From Helicostylum pulchrum (lineage: Eukaryota > Mucoromycota > Mucoromycetes > Mucorales > Mucoraceae), in the NCBI GenBank assembly GCA_025677825.1, contig JAIXMO010000046.1, forward strand, positions 171,706 through 235,705: a DNA stretch of 64,000 nt, written 5' to 3'. The notes under the pieces are model-generated. The model made no database searches and had not been told where the DNA came from. It saw only the letters and a program-made list of their open reading frames with translations. Shown one piece after another: positions 1-11,402 of this stretch. Both the position numbers and the translations under genes were made by a program. The stretch's first letter is position 1; every line of letters begins with the position of its first letter.

Positions 1-515
1 CTGTTGGTTTCTTCCTTGGTCCAACTACCATGATTTAAGGTAGGATGAATCGAGTTATAAAATTGTTTAATTCGAGCAATCGTTCGTTTTTTCGGTAACA
101 AGGCGCGCACGGATTCCCAATCTATTTTCTCGGGATCATGCTGTGACCCCAGACTTTGCTGCAGTATCTTTTTCTCCTCTAAAGTCCAACGAGTCATATC
201 ATGTGTGACAGAAAAATAATGTGCTCGAATACAAAACGAGGTTCTTCCCGGGAAATAACTTGTGTATACTTTCCATTTATTTCCATATTTCGCTACAAGT
301 TTTAATAGTTTCTCAGTATCTGCCGGCGGCCATGAACGTCGAATACTAAAAGGCGTCGGCGAAGTAGTAGTCCCTGAATCAGGTGTTGGATCTAGAAATA
401 GAACTCGGCTCGATGAAAATAACATGGCATAAGGTCGTTGTATATTTAAATACTGGGTTCTCACAAAAGAGCTAAATATCGCCACACTAGATCGCTTCAT
501 GATCAAACTTGACAT
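1..515 (-). CDS. Myb/SANT-domain protein, N-terminal part (cut by window edge)
   Basis: The minus strand is open from an ATG at 515 to the window edge (171 codons), so the gene continues to the left. The first ~35 residues are rich in Ser, Arg and hydrophobics and lack acidic residues (begins MSSLIMKRSSVAIF), which could be a mitochondrial presequence or just a basic leader. Then come tandem Myb/SANT-like units: about residues 60-100 with spaced Trp (RRSWPPADTEKLLKL, then NKWKVYTSYFPGRT), about 108-155 (TRWTLEEKKILQQSL, then KKRTIARIKQFYNSI), and the start of a third unit (HGSWTKEET) at the edge. Repeated W-x-EE helix-turn-helix units indicate DNA binding. The target is unknown, and the organelle location is inference only. 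Confidence 0.75.
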   Translation of the reverse strand, partial: MSSLIMKRSSVAIFSSFVRTQYLNIQRPYAMLFSSSRVLFLDPTPDSGTTTSPTPFSIRRSWPPADTEKLLKLVAKYGNKWKVYTSYFPGRTSFCIRAHYFSVTHDMTRWTLEEKKILQQSLGSQHDPEKIDWESVRALLPKKRTIARIKQFYNSIHPTLNHGSWTKEETN

Positions 516-949
516 GGTGACAGGGTATACAGTTGCGATTTCGAGAAAAAAAAAAGAGTTTTCCTTTTTTTACTTCGACTGCTTGGAAAGGTGGCATATT
601 CAATGTCAGAGCTATGCCCGGTCCGAAACAAACGAGCTATGACCGGGCTATGGTATCCCATCTTCCCCCAAATCTTAGTTTACCAATCAGAAGGTCTGGC
701 CTGTATAGAACATGCAGATCCAAAAAAAAAAAAAAAATCTCATCTTTGCTACTTTATACCTCAGATTGTAATAACTAGTTATCTGTCACTTCTCTTACAA
801 ATATAAACCATAAATTGGCTTAGATTGAACTCATATTTCCATGCTGAACATTTTTTGCCAATGCCAGTCGACCGCCGTCCTCCTTTAATCTTTAACACGC
901 GACTTGATGACTTGCATTGATTATTTAATACTCTACAGTGGCACGTATA
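516..949. other. Intergenic stretch, no gene seen
   Basis: Upstream region of the Myb/SANT gene. It holds several A or T runs (for example 721-736) and short chance ORFs without family resemblance. No RNA gene or clear regulatory site was recognised. Confidence 0.5.
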
Positions 950-2858
950 TATTTCACTGGTTTCGTCTAAATTTAACTTTAAACAATGGTGCGGAAAAAC
1001 TATTTTAGAACTTTTGAATTTTTTTTTTATGCAAGCTACTTTTTCTTTCTGTAAGGTGCATCTGGATTAGTCTTCAAAAGTGTACAATCAAATCGATATT
1101 GTTAAAACAAAGGGATAATAATCAAATTGATAGAGAGAGGATAATAAAATAAGCCTTACAAAGTAAATTAAAATACAAAGACTTGTCAATTTATACCTGA
1201 ATAGAGCGCGTATCAGCAGAAAGTTAACCAGGAAAAGTAATTAAATACAGAATGTTGCTAAGTGACGAAAAATTGGAAAGGAACGCAGTGTAAACCAAAT
1301 TAAGAGTACGAAACGATACCTTTTAGTTCTATATATCATAGATAGTAGTTTTTAGAAGTATTGTTATGTGGTATTCCAATAAATAGCTTTGTACTATTTT
1401 AATTGACAATAAAACATTAAACATAATTTAATATAATTTTAATGTTTGAGCTCTTGCAGAAAACGATACACAGCATATTGTTTTGCGCAACCACTTGAGT
1501 GAGTTCGAGAAGTATTTTAAGTGTTATAATCCATTATTTTTCGTCTATTATTCTCTTAAAAACGCGCGTTTTTAAGTGAAGGTTTAGAAGTAACTTCTAA
1601 AAAAGGTCTTTTTCGGTGATCGAAATATGGTGTTTTCCTTGTATGATTAAACATCAGGAAATTATTCCTTTCTCCAAGTTACTTAGTACAAGTTACCCTT
1701 TAAGATGTTGTTTTTAATATCAAAACTAAAAACTGCACGTTGTTTTATATTCTACTCGATCTTTTCCACTTTTTTTTTGGTTGGTCATTTTTGGCATTTT
1801 AGGTCATTTTGGTGGGTCAACCCCTTTTGTGTTTTTGCGGTTATTTTGAAATTACTCCCAATCCAATTTCATTTTTTTTGTGAAAAAAACAATGACAATA
1901 AATAACTCTTTTAGGCGCATTTAAGCAATTTAAAATTATATTTTTACAAAAAATACTGACCGAGTAACCATTGTTTTAAACGTTTTTTTTTTCGCTAAAG
2001 TTTGAGTTTAGCGATCCTTAAAATGGAGGTTTCTTTAAAGCGCGTTTTCTCGCCCAGTTTTAGATATAGCACTTTTATTTATGAACATCCAATATATGGT
2101 TTTTAAATATCTATATTCGGTCCTATAACTAAACACGGTAATAAAAAACTACATTTTATGTAATCGCGAAGCTCTGAAAATAGTTACACGATGTTACACT
2201 AAAAAAGTGTATTTTTTTACCCAAAAAAAAAACGTCTAAAACAGCGATTACTCTTTCAGTTTTTGCATTTAAAGTATGATTTAAAATGGATTAGAAGTGT
2301 TTAAACGAGCTCTATACCATCCATGTTTTTTCCACAAAGTGAAACAAATTGGATCTGGAGTAATGTTAGAATAACCTCAAAAATACAAAAGGGGTTGACC
2401 CACAAAAATGAAAAAAAAAAAAAAACAAAAACGTTCGTTTTTAATTTTTTTATCAAAGATATAGGTAAAAAAACCATCTTGTATTAAAAAACCTGGGCCC
2501 AAAAAGCATTTTCTGTTTCTTTAAAAAATAAAAACCAATATTTATTATAACTGCTAATTTTAGCAGTGATTTCTTATGTGAGCGATTATTTAAACCCAGG
2601 TATCTCAATGAGCTTTTGTTTTAGCACTGATTTCCGAGCTGATCTCTTTAGTACAATCACTCTTCTTGCTCTTTCGTTTTTCCCCCATCTTGTCTCTTAG
2701 GAATAATTAAATTTTTATAACTGACTCGATCGTTATAGCGCGCTTAATACTTGTGCAGTGTTTTTATTGTTGGATATAACTATCTCGTCCATTGTTTGAT
2801 ATAGAGGTATATTCGATTTTTTCCAGATTTCGGTCACCCTTAAATAGAGCCGCTACCG
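950..2858. repeat. Large fold-back repeat element, copy A
   Basis: This stretch matches 45079-46832, most strongly at about 1640-2560 against 45740-46680, where long blocks are nearly identical. The right end is a terminal motif CCGCTACCG followed by TA, shared in form with copy B and with the MITE at 9387-9487. The left end is more decayed, so 950 is approximate. The middle (1812-2403) is an inverted repeat: GTGGGTCAACCCCTTTTGT near 1812 returns in reverse complement at the 2403 end, and further arm pairs flank it on both sides. No transposase ORF is visible; the 66-codon ORF at 1705-1905 is broken in copy B. Read as a non-autonomous DNA element. Confidence 0.8.
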
Positions 2859-3091
2859 TAAATTTTAGGAATAGCTTAATTTGCAAACTTTATTTTTGCT
2901 TGTCAAACGTTGTATTTACACCTTAAACAAACTACATTTTTAATGATCAAGTAAAGCATATATCAATACTGCTTTATCAAGAATCTGTTAAATGGCAGCG
3001 TAGTGGCTTATACAATCTCCTTTAAAAAAATGCGAACAAACTCCTGTCTACTCTTTTTTTTTCTCCTTTCTTTTTATAACAAAAAAAAAGG

Positions 3092-3805
3092 ATGGACGAT
3101 ATACCTACACCACTTTCGTCGCCGCACTATAAAACTACAAGCCTACCTAAAGTACCTGAACTTTTGCCTCTACCACAAGCCCGTTCTACTTGTGCAGCTC
3201 TCTTAAAAGACCTAGACTGCCGAGACAAATCAATTAAGATCATTCAATATGTCATCAAAATTTTATTGTACCACAATGTCGCTTCTTCAAAACGATGGTC
3301 AAACTTGACCACACAACTTTCCGTAACTCGTCAAATACTCTGTCTTGGTAACGCACTGCCCGGTATCAATAGTTTAACAAGGACTGAAAAAAAGAAGCAA
3401 TGGTTAGTTTACATTCAAATTATGAATGCTGTTGCTGACGACGTGTATTGTTTGCATCGGTTGGGTGTTGTATCAAAAAGACTTGCCTTTTATTCACAAT
3501 GGATATCAAGTTACTGTTGGTTTATTAGTCTCTTGGCAGGTTTACGAATGAACTATACCATGGTGTATAAAAAAGGACAAGATTTAACATTAGCTAAAGT
3601 TAATGTTGCAAAGTCTATTGCTGATTTATTGTTTTGTGGTATGATAATTTAAAAATGAGAAAAAAAACAGCAAGTGTATATTAATATCAGACGGAATATA
3701 GGATGCGATATATTACAACCATCTTATGGTAGAGCCCTTCAAGCTTGGACTGGGCTTGCCAGTGGGTTGTTATCAGGATACAAAATATATCAGCGAGTTC
3801 AATAA
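3092..3805 (+). CDS. PEX11: Peroxisomal membrane protein Pex11
   Basis: Two exons, 3092-3638 and 3702-3805, joined across a 63-nt intron, give 216 residues. Pex11 proteins elongate and divide peroxisomes by inserting amphipathic helices into their membrane. Family features seen are the N-terminal part with KIIQYVIKILLYH, the central YIQIMNAVADDVYCLHRLGV block, and the C-terminal segment ending ALQAWTGLASGLLSGYKIYQ, which only the second exon supplies. Without splicing the frame stops early in the intron. The stop codon abuts the stop of the convergent downstream gene with no spacer. Length and C-terminal signature agree with the family. Confidence 0.88.
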
Positions 3806-4577
3806 TTATTTCCTTGTATATATCATTTCATCTAAATTAGTTTGGTGCCCTAATAGCGAATGTTCAGTACATGATTGATTAGGTAAAATAGGAGCTGGAG
3901 ATTTTAATCGTTCATGCACTTGACTCTACAGTATTTTTATAAGTGTTAATAAAGAAGTACTATAATAATAATAAATAAACTACTTACCACGACATGGTTA
4001 TTAATATTTCTGTGATGAGGTAGATCAAGCCCTTCAGCAGAAAAATCGTTCCAGTTACGCCAGTTAATTGTAATAGGATGTGGTTGAGGAAAGTTGGATA
4101 AAAACGACATGATGATATAGAGTAAACCCGTAGCTAACACCAATGTACCTACTACTATATTTACGATACCAAAATCTAACACTAAACAGCCAAAACTATG
4201 TAAAAGTATTAAGTAAAACTCGTACTAAATATGATAAATTTTTTTTTTCTTTTACTTACAACACCATGATTAAGCCTCTACCTCTATAAGTTGATAAAAA
4301 GAAAAAATAGGTGTATGAAAATTGTATTTCTCGTAGTTCATTTATTACTAGTAGTGCTGCCATAATTCTACAATAATAATAATATTTATATCAGCAACTC
4401 CACATGTATTGTATTTATCCGTCCACCTTACATTCCATATATACCCAGTACAATTTCAGAAAATTTACCATCGATACATTTAAATATGATGGCAGTAATA
4501 ATTAATAAGTACAGAATGATATTGATTCCATTTAATGCTAAAGATACGATATGCTCTACTTTAGATCGGGATATCAT
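3806..4577 (-). CDS. TVP15-like / COPI-associated Golgi membrane protein
   Basis: Four exons (4432-4577, 4260-4367, 3988-4195, 3806-3925; introns 62-64 nt) give 193 residues. The product has about four membrane segments (around residues 10-33, 42-58, 78-96, 100-117) and a polar C-terminal tail. The segment YRGRGLIMVFFG between the second and third helices resembles the FSFLTYFWGRG-type motif of the COPI-associated/TVP15 family, whose members sit in Golgi membranes and co-purify with COPI vesicles. The last acceptor was placed at 3926 because the nearer AG would leave a 28-nt intron. It is divergent from the coiled-coil gene (215-bp shared promoter). The family call is moderately sure; function is by analogy. 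Confidence 0.68.
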
Positions 4578-4792
4578 TATTTATAAGGGGAAGAAGAGAA
4601 AAGAGAGACGCCTTTCCGGTCAACCAAAAGGAAAACATTAGACTATTAAGTAACATTCATGTTATTGAATTACCCTTTTTGCATTATTTGCAAATGGAGT
4701 TCCGAACAAAATGTGACAAGCAAAAAAATCATTCATATTTTTTGCAGAGAGGAAAAAATTATAAAAAACTACGTATATTCCCTAACTTCCAA

Positions 4793-5206
4793 ATGTCAGA
4801 CCATTCCAAAGAAACATCAAGTGGCAAAGAAACGTCGAGTAGCAAGCAAACCCATTTAACAAAAGACGAAGTGAAAAAAATACAAGATGAAATTGATTTA
4901 CTAACAAACGAGAATCAAGACTTGGACGATGAGATTAACTTTGCACAAGAGCAGTTAAATCGCCTGGAATCGACTTCTTTGCTTGACCAAGAAAAGAAAT
5001 TACAGCATACTCTCGCCGATTTATCTGGAAAAGTAGAGACACTTATGGAAGCGACTGAAGCTTTAGAACAAGCTGATTTACTAGACGAATCAAAAGTGAC
5101 TACATTTACTGACGAAGCTGAACAAAAGCTAGATAAAGAAATAGAGTCTTTGAAGGCTGAATTAACGGAAACACAGCAAGAACTTGATCAATTACAAAAG
5201 CAATAG
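4793..5206 (+). CDS. Small coiled-coil protein, function unknown
   Basis: An intronless 137-residue protein. I chose the ATG at 4793 (MSDHSKETSSGKETSS) rather than the longer frame from 4679, because the extra 38 residues look like translated leader. After a Ser/Thr/Lys-rich head of about 25 residues, almost the whole chain is charged and heptad-like (DEVKKIQDEIDLLTNENQDL through ELTETQQELDQLQKQ), predicting one long coiled coil with a weak break near residue 85. It has no membrane segment, signal peptide or catalytic motif. It could be an adaptor or cytoskeletal component; I do not recognise the family. Confidence 0.65.
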   Translation: MSDHSKETSSGKETSSSKQTHLTKDEVKKIQDEIDLLTNENQDLDDEINFAQEQLNRLESTSLLDQEKKLQHTLADLSGKVETLMEATEALEQADLLDESKVTTFTDEAEQKLDKEIESLKAELTETQQELDQLQKQ

Positions 5207-5312
5207 CACACACTCACACTCACACTCACACGCATATCATATATTTAAACTCAAAATAATACTTTTTTTTCCCTTTCTTTTTTTTTTTTTTTCAACTATA
5301 TTAATAAAGAAA

Positions 5313-6539
5313 ATGAGTGATAATGCTTCTGTCATGAATGTAGATGGTGCTTCGGTTTCAGAAGCTACTTTTGCTGCTAACGAAACAAGAGATATTGTTT
5401 TACCAAACCAAACAGAACACGTAGCTCACATTGCCATTGACGTAGGTTTTTCTGTTGTCCCTTTTTTTTTTGCATAAATTACTATTTTATAAATACGAAT
5501 TTCGTTTTTTATACTAGATTGGCGGTTCTTTAGCAAAGATAGTTTACTTTACGTCTGCTGATTTAAACGGTGGTCGTCTTCATTTTAAAAAGATTGAAAC
5601 GGAAAAGATTGATGAATGCATAGACTTTGTAGCCGAGTTGATGGCCGATGCTCGTTTATTAAAGCCGGACAATACCAACCTTGTTTTAAAGGCAACAGGA
5701 GGTGGTGCTTATTTATTCTATGATAAGCTGGAGGCTAGGTTACCTGGTGTGATCGTTCAAAAGGAAGATGAAATGGATTGTCTTATTACGGGTAAGTCTT
5801 TTTGTTGTCTCGTTCTATCCTATCAAAACCTAAATACCCGAGTATAGGTCTCAATTTCTTTATTACGGAAATACCCTATGAGGTATTTACGTATAATGAA
5901 CAGGAGCCTGATCCAATGCGATTTGAAGAAAAGACTAGAGATATATATCCTTACATGGTAAAAAAAAATGTTATCTACAAGTAAGAGTTACATATTAATA
6001 ATTTCATTGAAAGCTAGTAAACATTGGATCCGGTGTTAGGTAAGCAGCTGTAGAAAAGAAAAAAATAATAAGAGTTCTAGGATATTAATGTAAGGACGGG
6101 TAGTATATTGAAGGTAACAGGTCCTGACGAGTTTTCTCGTATTAGTGGTACATCGGTAAGTCTATTTGTATACGATTATATCCAGTGTTTTAACAACAAT
6201 TGAAAGCTCGGCGGTGGTACTCTGTGGGGACTCATGTCTTTATTAACCAAAGCAACTTCATTTGACGGTAAAATCTTTTTTTTTTTTTGCCTCGACTTTT
6301 TCCTGAAAAAAAAAAAGCTAATTTATATTCTATAGAAATGCTTGAAATATCAAAAGATGGTGATAACAAAAACGTGGATTTGCTAGTAGGAGATATATAC
6401 GGAACAGACTATACTAAACTTGGATTAAAAGCTACAAAGATTGCGTCCAGTTTTGGTAAAGTATTTAAAAAGGGCGTGCAACAATCGCAAGATAATTTCA
6501 GGTCTAGTGATATAGCGAAGAGTTTATTGTTCATGGTTA

Positions 6540-6599
<60 letters not shown>

Positions 6600-7045
6600 G
6601 CAGTTCCTAGTTCCATTTTGTATATTGAAAAAAAAATATGAAATAGTAACAATATTGGACAAATCGCGTATTTAAATGCCAAACAACATGGATTAAAGCG
6701 TATCTACTTTGGCGGTTGCTTTATCAGAGGACATCCTATTACAATGAATACCTTATCTTATGCCATTAATTTCTGGTCGAATGGAGATATGAAGGCATTG
6801 TTTCTTCGACACGAAGGTCATTTAGGCGCAACAGGTGCTGTAAGTGATTTTCTAGTGTTTTTTTTTTACATGTATAATTTATTCAATTATATTTTTTCCA
6901 GTTTTTGAAGCATTCAGTTATTCGTAGAGCGAGACATTCATTCTCATTCTCGGAACACAATTTTACTCCGGATATTAACCCAAACCCTAAAAACGTATAC
7001 GGTGATATAGAAGAAACCAATGTAGAGCTTCGTCCAACACAATAA
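5313..7045 (+). CDS. CAB1: Pantothenate kinase (eukaryotic type)
   Basis: Nine exons: 5313-5441, 5518-5791, 5848-5957, 6014-6039, 6104-6155, 6207-6267, 6336-6540, 6647-6839, 6902-7045. The enzyme phosphorylates pantothenate with ATP, the first and controlling step of CoA synthesis. Motifs of the acetate-kinase/Hsp70-fold PanK family appear in order: [15 protein letters not shown] (phosphate loop), [48 protein letters not shown], and [11 protein letters not shown]. Exon 4 is only 26 nt. Intron 7 contains a run of about 54 A. The stop lies 7 nt from the stop of the convergent RhoGAP gene. The gene symbol is given by homology to the yeast enzyme. Confidence 0.93.
6543..6596. repeat. Long poly-A run inside a pantothenate kinase intron
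   Basis: About 54 consecutive A directly after the GTAAAA donor of intron 7. It is the longest homopolymer in the window and likely to vary in length or be a sequencing soft spot. Confidence 0.9.
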
Positions 7046-7052
7046 TTTTATT

Positions 7053-9211
7053 TTAAAATATATTTGTATCATCAAAAAACCAATCTACGTGTTGAATAAT
7101 AATTTCAATCACTTTACTTAGTAGATCGCTATGTAATATAGACGAAGATAAATCGTCTTGTTTTGATCTTAATAAACCAATTGAAAATATCAACGCAAGA
7201 TTAGATGACTCCATTTTGTTGGTTTTACTTTGATCTTTTACTCGTTCTAAATGTTTGACCAAATATTGCATGACTTTATAATGTGCTATAGGTAGTACTT
7301 GTACTATTGACTTTAATCGAAACATGCGTTCATCATAATCTTGCAATCGCGCTGCTTCAATCACTCGATCATAGTACTCGTACGTAAATAATGGGTTTTT
7401 GAGTTCGCGAAAGTAAAGTTTCAATAATCCCGTAATTACATTGATATCATTTTCTTCGCTTAAATTAACTTGCTCTGGATCTATGCACATGGAATTAGAA
7501 TATTGACATTTGTTTTTACCTTTTTTCTCCTACTTACGAGTATTAAACTGGTTTTTATACTTTTGTATACTAGTCGTTTGTCCAGACAATCTATAGATAC
7601 CTACCACATCCAAACCTGCTACGGCGTAAGAAACATCTTACATACTTAAAAAGAAAGAAAGGGGCAATTACCTCGTTTATCTACTTGCTCAACACATGCA
7701 CGTACAATCGATGGTACCTCGCCCTCTTCCAGTTGTAAATATCCACCAAACACTTCCTTCGTTATGGATGGAGATTCAATCGATTTTGTAGCACTCGTAC
7801 GACTTGACCTCGAAAACCATCTGGTTAATGTACTTTTGGACTCTACCTTTTCTTTTTAGACTTTTAATTATAATCATAAAATGATCCTTTTTTTACCTTC
7901 AGGAAATTGTTGATCGCGCTTTATCAACTTTTTTTGTAAGGGTATAGAGGCTAATAATTGTATCAAATCTACATCTTGATGCTCTTTATGTTCCTTGATT
8001 GCTATAGACTCACGCATAATGGCGTCTAACCAATCTGAATAGATAGTTTCGTTGGCAACACTAATAATTAATTTTAAATGTTTATCTTTGACAATAAAGG
8101 CATTTTTCTTTCGCGTATCTAGTTTGGTTGCTGGTATAATTTCACAAGGTGCCAAATGTACTGTTCCATATGCTGCTACTGGCTTAATCGAACTAGGTCT
8201 CTAACACATCAACAAAAATAAGCTTATAGTTATACACTTTTTTTTTCAAACATCATTACCCTCGTTGTTTTAGTCAATCCCTCCTTGTAAATTACTAAGT
8301 ACCCTACAGATAAAACAGCATAATAGTCTCTCCAAGGAATCTCTTCATCTGTCACCATTTTTATCTGAACATTACTTTGTATACGAATCCAATTCGGGTG
8401 TAACGCATCAAGATTCTTTGCGAAAAATAAAGTAAGATTATGCATACTATAGTATCGTACAACTTACTAGCTTTTGAATATCGTATACCAAATCATTGAC
8501 TTTTGTATCATCGTCTATAGGTCTTTCCCATTGTGATTCACCTGTACTCTGGTTAAAAAAATAAATTGTACCTGTTTGATCTATAAAAACTAGTAAGAAT
8601 CAAAGTAAGAAATACATATAAATAATAACATACCATAGGAAGTGCTCCATCCATCGGGAAGTGCAGCGTCCGTGGAGACATCTACTAATAAATCCATTTT
8701 TGGCCTATCAGGTAATTGAGGTTTTAGGTACGGGTTACTATTAGATGGGGGCGCGATCTGATCGGAGTTATTCGGTGCTTTCTACAGGCGAAAACATGTA
8801 AGAGTTACCGTATATGTGTACATGTATGTGTTACCTTTACTAAAATAAAAATGAATCGAGTTAGTGTATCTTTTTAAAATAATAATAAACTTTTTTTTTT
8901 GTTTTACTTGGTTCTATCACTGACGTTGTTCTATTAGCAGGAAAGAACCCAATTTCGTCATTGAGTTCACCTAAAGATGACATTTGTCTTTTAAGAAAGC
9001 AAACATAAAAAAGAAACACTCAAGTTACTCGTACCTTCCCACCTAAAAAGAAAAAAAATATCAGTCGCCTTTTTTTTCGCATATCAAATCAAATAATTTA
9101 CCAGTCGTCGTTATGCTTTTCCAGCAACTTTATCTTGTCACCTTCTTTAAAAGATAATTCGTAGTTTCCTTCTGCATTGTAATCCCATTGCGCTACTAAA
9201 TACTGTGCCAT
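7053..9211 (-). CDS. SH3-WW-PH-RhoGAP signalling protein
   Basis: Eleven exons read to 530 residues: 9102-9211, 9035-9042, 8908-8970, 8835-8839, 8634-8781, 8468-8580, 8260-8415, 7897-8200, 7672-7851, 7538-7615, 7053-7480. Domains in order: SH3 (about 1-60, ALYDY-like AQWDYNAEGNYELSF, then GFFPANR), WW (about 105-135, LPDGWSTSYDQTGTIYFF, then SQWERP), PH (about 155-260, DYYAVLSVGYLVIYKE, then YSDWLDAI), RhoGAP (about 330-530) with the arginine finger in VVGIYRLSGQT. It should turn off Rho/Rac-type GTPases at membranes or polarity sites. Exons 2 and 4 are 8 nt and 5 nt; each is needed to keep frame and complete the SH3 and the linker. The same domain order is known from the ARHGAP12/15/27 group. 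Confidence 0.85.
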
Positions 9212-9386
9212 GATAAAAATAAAAGAAAGAATAAAAAAGCCAAAAAAAAAAAAGTAGCGTGACTTCAAATAGGTGTCTTTTTATTTTTAGCAGGTGCAAC
9301 CTCCATTTCCTGTGATGCATTGAGTTGTATGTCCAATAATAAAATGAGAAGCTGTACATGTATACCTTATATAAGTTTAACTGTTA
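9212..9386. other. Short upstream region of the RhoGAP gene
   Basis: Contains an A run at about 9242-9252 and no gene. It probably serves as promoter and leader for the minus-strand RhoGAP gene. Confidence 0.4.
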
Positions 9387-9487
9387 CAGTAGCGGTTCTA
9401 AAAAAGGGTGGCCAAAATCTAGAAGAAATCCACCCTTAAATCAAACATACCCTTAAACCGGGTCGCCCCTAAATAGAGCCGCTACTG
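9387..9487. mobile_element. 101-bp MITE with TA target duplication
   Basis: The ends are inverted repeats, CAGTAGCGGTTCTA on the left and TAGAGCCGCTACTG on the right, flanked on both sides by TA (9385-9386 and 9488-9489). Its first ~58 bp match the reverse complement of the right end of fold-back copy B (including GGGTGGCC and AATCCACCCTT). It is therefore a short internal-deletion relative of the large element. TA duplication plus a CAGT start suggests mobilisation by a Tc1/mariner-type transposase. Confidence 0.82.
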
Positions 9488-9889
9488 TAAGATCTAACAT
9501 ATTTTCGTTGTATCCTTTGATGACTACAATAGTATGGATGATACTTAACACTTGTAACCATAAAGTAAAATAAAAAACGAAATAGCTTTACATATTATTA
9601 CTGAAAAAAAAAGACTGATTTTTATTTAAAATATTAAAGATATAAGAAATGCGTTAGCCACTTTCTTATGAAAGTGTTTCCAGAACTAACCGCGAAGAGG
9701 TTCATCTCTGTGTAGTTCTATCTTTTTTTATAGTAAAAGAGAATCTTTTTGCAAGCCTGAACTCATTGGAACAGTGGCATCAAAGAAACAAAAACCTAAG
9801 TGGGCTTGGTTTCACAGTAATATAGTATGCCACTTTGAGCTTCAGATCATCAGAGAAAGAGGTTAGCAAAAAACTGCTTTAAAAATATA

Positions 9890-11402
9890 TGGCAGTTTAT
9901 TTCATTTGCATACCGTAACTATTTATATGTTAGTTAACCATTTATGTATCTTCTGTACTCATTGTTTAAACTTATTTAATGTATGAATGTGTAAATGCAA
10001 CGTGTATCAAAATCTGGCGTAAACACTGATAATTTGATAGTCAAGTCACCTGTACCTACTACTCCAAACAACCAACTACATTTGATTTCTAAGTATTTCC
10101 ACACTAGTATATATATATTTTCAGCCGACCAAGCAGTTACGGAAAAGTACTATCTTACCGACCTATAGGTTCATTTCGCTACCCCCTTCCCCTCTTGAAA
10201 AACTATTGGTCATAGATAAAACATGTCAAAAAAAAAAAAAAAAAAAAAAAAAGTGAAGTATGTGGGGGTTTTTTTATGTAAATACAACATCTACCATAAA
10301 CTATATGATAAGTCATTTTAGAAGGTAGACATATATGGCGAAGTTCGATTTTTTTTTTCGTGTCGCAAATATATGAAGTAATTTGCCAAAGTAAACAAAA
10401 TTTATTCAATACATTCAAAACTTGAAATGCTTCTATGATGAGGTCATTCCTATTTTTAATATGTAAGACTTTTTTTTTTTATTGGTTTTAATTTCTTTTT
10501 CTTTACTAATCATATTACAACTAACAATGCTCGATATAAGCCTCGTTACCCTCTTTTTAGGCTCGTTAAAATAAAAATAAAATTTAAAAAATCCTAATGC
10601 TCTTTTTTATTGTTACTATATTTAAATATATACCTATCTTAATTATACGTGTGTTTGTTTTTAGCTATAGATGTATAATATAATTATTTTACGTTTAAAA
10701 AAACATACTTACGGCCATCGCAGTAGCCTTCAAATCCATCACAACCACTTGGACTATCAGTTTCTTAGTAATATGATCACCACAATCACTTTTAAATTAT
10801 CTTGTCCTATTTTTTTTATCAGCACCAATGTTTTTTTATTACAACTTTAACGCGAAATATTGTTTACAAGATATCAAAAAATGATTACCTTCAACGAGTA
10901 TGACACCAGCTTAAAATTGAAACTCTACTTAGTGATTCTGTGATAGCCAGTCTACTCAGAATCTACTAAAGACCCACTGAAGTTATCAAGGCTACTATAA
11001 AAGGATGCGCGAGCCTAATCAAATCTAGATATACAAACATTATTTCCCCATCCTTTCACCTAAAGTCGATTTGAAAATCCTATCCAAAGGCAATAACAAA
11101 TGACAATGATGCATCCTCGGGAAAACATGCCAAATTAGCATAATCTAGTAAATTGTATCATGATAAACTTTAAAAGCTTCTTTCAAGCTGTAAAAGTACC
11201 CGAAGAGCTTGAAAAGTTTGGTTGAAACCTATGCCGGCCTGTTCTCAAGAGTATCTGACGCGAAAAAGAGTGGAAAATCTTGATACACGTTGTATTTACA
11301 CATTCATGCATTAAATAAGTTTAAACAATGAGTACAGAAGATATACCTAAATGGTTAACTAACATATAAATAGTTACGGTATGCAAATGAAATAAACTGC
11401 CA
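9890..11402. mobile_element. 1.5-kb element with ~121-bp terminal inverted repeats
   Basis: 9890-10010 is repeated as its reverse complement at 11280-11402 with only a few mismatches. The outer ends are TGGCAG...CTGCCA, and TA dinucleotides (9888-9889, 11403-11404) flank both. The near identity of the arms suggests recent activity. The 1.27-kb interior holds no ORF I could recognise as a transposase; it carries A/T runs (10230-10251) and short chance frames. Interpreted as a non-autonomous Tc1/mariner-like element with long arms. Confidence 0.85.

Noticed and set aside
1705..1905. 66-codon frame in fold-back copy A
   Set aside because: The same place in copy B is frameshifted, and the sequence is low-complexity; not a conserved gene.
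3003..3206. Upstream frame overlapping the PEX11 start
   Set aside because: Opens before the true ATG in another frame and lacks family similarity; likely leader sequence.
3954..3987. Short 28-nt intron in the TVP15-like gene
   Set aside because: Too short for a fungal intron; a 62-nt intron ending at 3926 has a branch site and gives a longer tail ending next to the PEX11 stop.
9147..9359. Minus-strand frame with aromatic-rich sequence
   Set aside because: Overlaps the first RhoGAP exon in the wrong frame and has no ATG; low-complexity.
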